From positions 62,001 to 126,000 of the forward strand of contig NZ_JAUFQV010000026.1 in assembly GCF_030409945.1 (NCBI RefSeq): a stretch of DNA of 64,000 bases, written 5' to 3'. Source of the DNA: Vibrio tapetis subsp. quintayensis (GTDB lineage: Bacteria > Pseudomonadota > Gammaproteobacteria > Enterobacterales > Vibrionaceae). The translations under genes and the position numbers were made by a program. How positions within the stretch are numbered: the stretch's first letter is position 1; the number at the start of each line of letters is the position of its first letter. Positions 63,745-64,000 of this stretch are shown here, one piece after another. The notes below the pieces were generated by a model, which saw only the letters and a program-made list of their open reading frames with translations, did no database searches and was not told where the DNA came from.

Positions 63745-64000
63745 TTAGAAATCTAGCTGTACTGACAAACCTACAGTACGATCTCTTTGCAGAAGCGGTG
63801 ACTCACTGTAAACAGTGCCGCGCGCTTCATAGAGTATGACCTTATTGGAGTCGAGCAGGTTGTTGGCAAATAGCGTGGCGCGTCCGTAGTCGAATACATA
63901 ACCAATCGATGCATTTACCGTGGTATAAGCAGGTATCTTACCTTCTTCGATATTGTCAGTGGTTGAGTAGTAGTCGCCAACATACTGAACATTACCATTG
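63745..64000 (-). CDS. TonB-dependent receptor, C-terminal part
   Basis: 85 codons enter from the right edge and end in RDRTVGLSVQLDF. The reading YTTVNASIGYVFDYGRATLF, then ANNLLDSNKVILYEARG, is the usual last strands of a TonB-dependent barrel, with terminal Phe. It would import a siderophore or another large ligand; identity needs the missing 5' part. Confidence 0.85.
   Translation of the reverse strand, partial: NGNVQYVGDYYSTTDNIEEGKIPAYTTVNASIGYVFDYGRATLFANNLLDSNKVILYEARGTVYSESPLLQRDRTVGLSVQLDF

Noticed and set aside
1..64000. tRNA, rRNA, CRISPR array, phage structural genes or integrase
   Set aside because: None could be recognised on either strand; the island-like features rest on repeats and gene content only.

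Overview
The window looks like a stretch of a Vibrio chromosome, probably an accessory-rich part such as chromosome 2. The evidence is a gammaproteobacterial gene style, a second-type RsgA GTPase, a DUF2860 outer-membrane protein, two OmpR/HK pairs, a RAYT transposase, a TRAP transporter, and many orphan regulators and chemoreceptors. This assignment is inference from gene content; no rRNA or marker gene is present.

Layout. 0-6.9 kb: rsgA-like GTPase preceded by a short leader ORF, an amino-acid racemase, an esterase, a lipoprotein, a two-component pair and a small exported protein. 7-16 kb: an exported family II pyrophosphatase, an ABC-F ATPase, a small porin with a glycine-zipper partner, an XRE regulator, an SgrR-type regulator with a divergent 40-residue ORF, a VOC protein and an MFS exporter with a SoxR-type promoter. 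16-20 kb: recQ, a RAYT with inverted REP-like repeats, and a truncated soxR next to a 119-bp tandem duplication. 20-29.5 kb: AraC/GyrI regulator, RND pump with its adaptor and an ATPase-less ABC membrane protein, SDR, intact soxR, GNAT and AraC genes.

30-36 kb: two consecutive modules, each an orphan periplasmic binding protein whose gene overlaps a membrane signalling gene (an MCP, then a GGDEF cyclase). 36-45 kb: redox and stress genes with divergent regulators (AhpD-like/TetR, Tat-type nitroreductase/MarR) and clear palindromic operators, then NnrU, a second OmpR/HK pair, DUF2860 and a second SoxR-box gene (VOC).

45.5-56 kb is the most accessory part. An operon with an OLD-type ATPase/Toprim nuclease and a protein carrying a HEPN-like R-x6-H motif is a candidate anti-phage system. 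It is followed by a lipoprotein, a decayed copy of a PLP decarboxylase 3' end, a LysR/serine-hydrolase pair and the intact decarboxylase. The same decarboxylase 3' end plus hairpin occurs three times, and two copies belong to a 323-bp direct repeat with about six differences. The cargo genes therefore sit between copies of one module.

56-64 kb: a Cache-type chemoreceptor, a TerC-family membrane protein, a complete DctPQM TRAP transporter, a remnant of an ECF sigma factor and the 3' end of a TonB-dependent receptor running off the window.

Functional links seen: three SoxR-type sites (MFS promoter, VOC promoter, upstream of soxR) suggest a local SoxR regulon for redox-active compounds. All functions are read from motifs by eye; no database search was possible.
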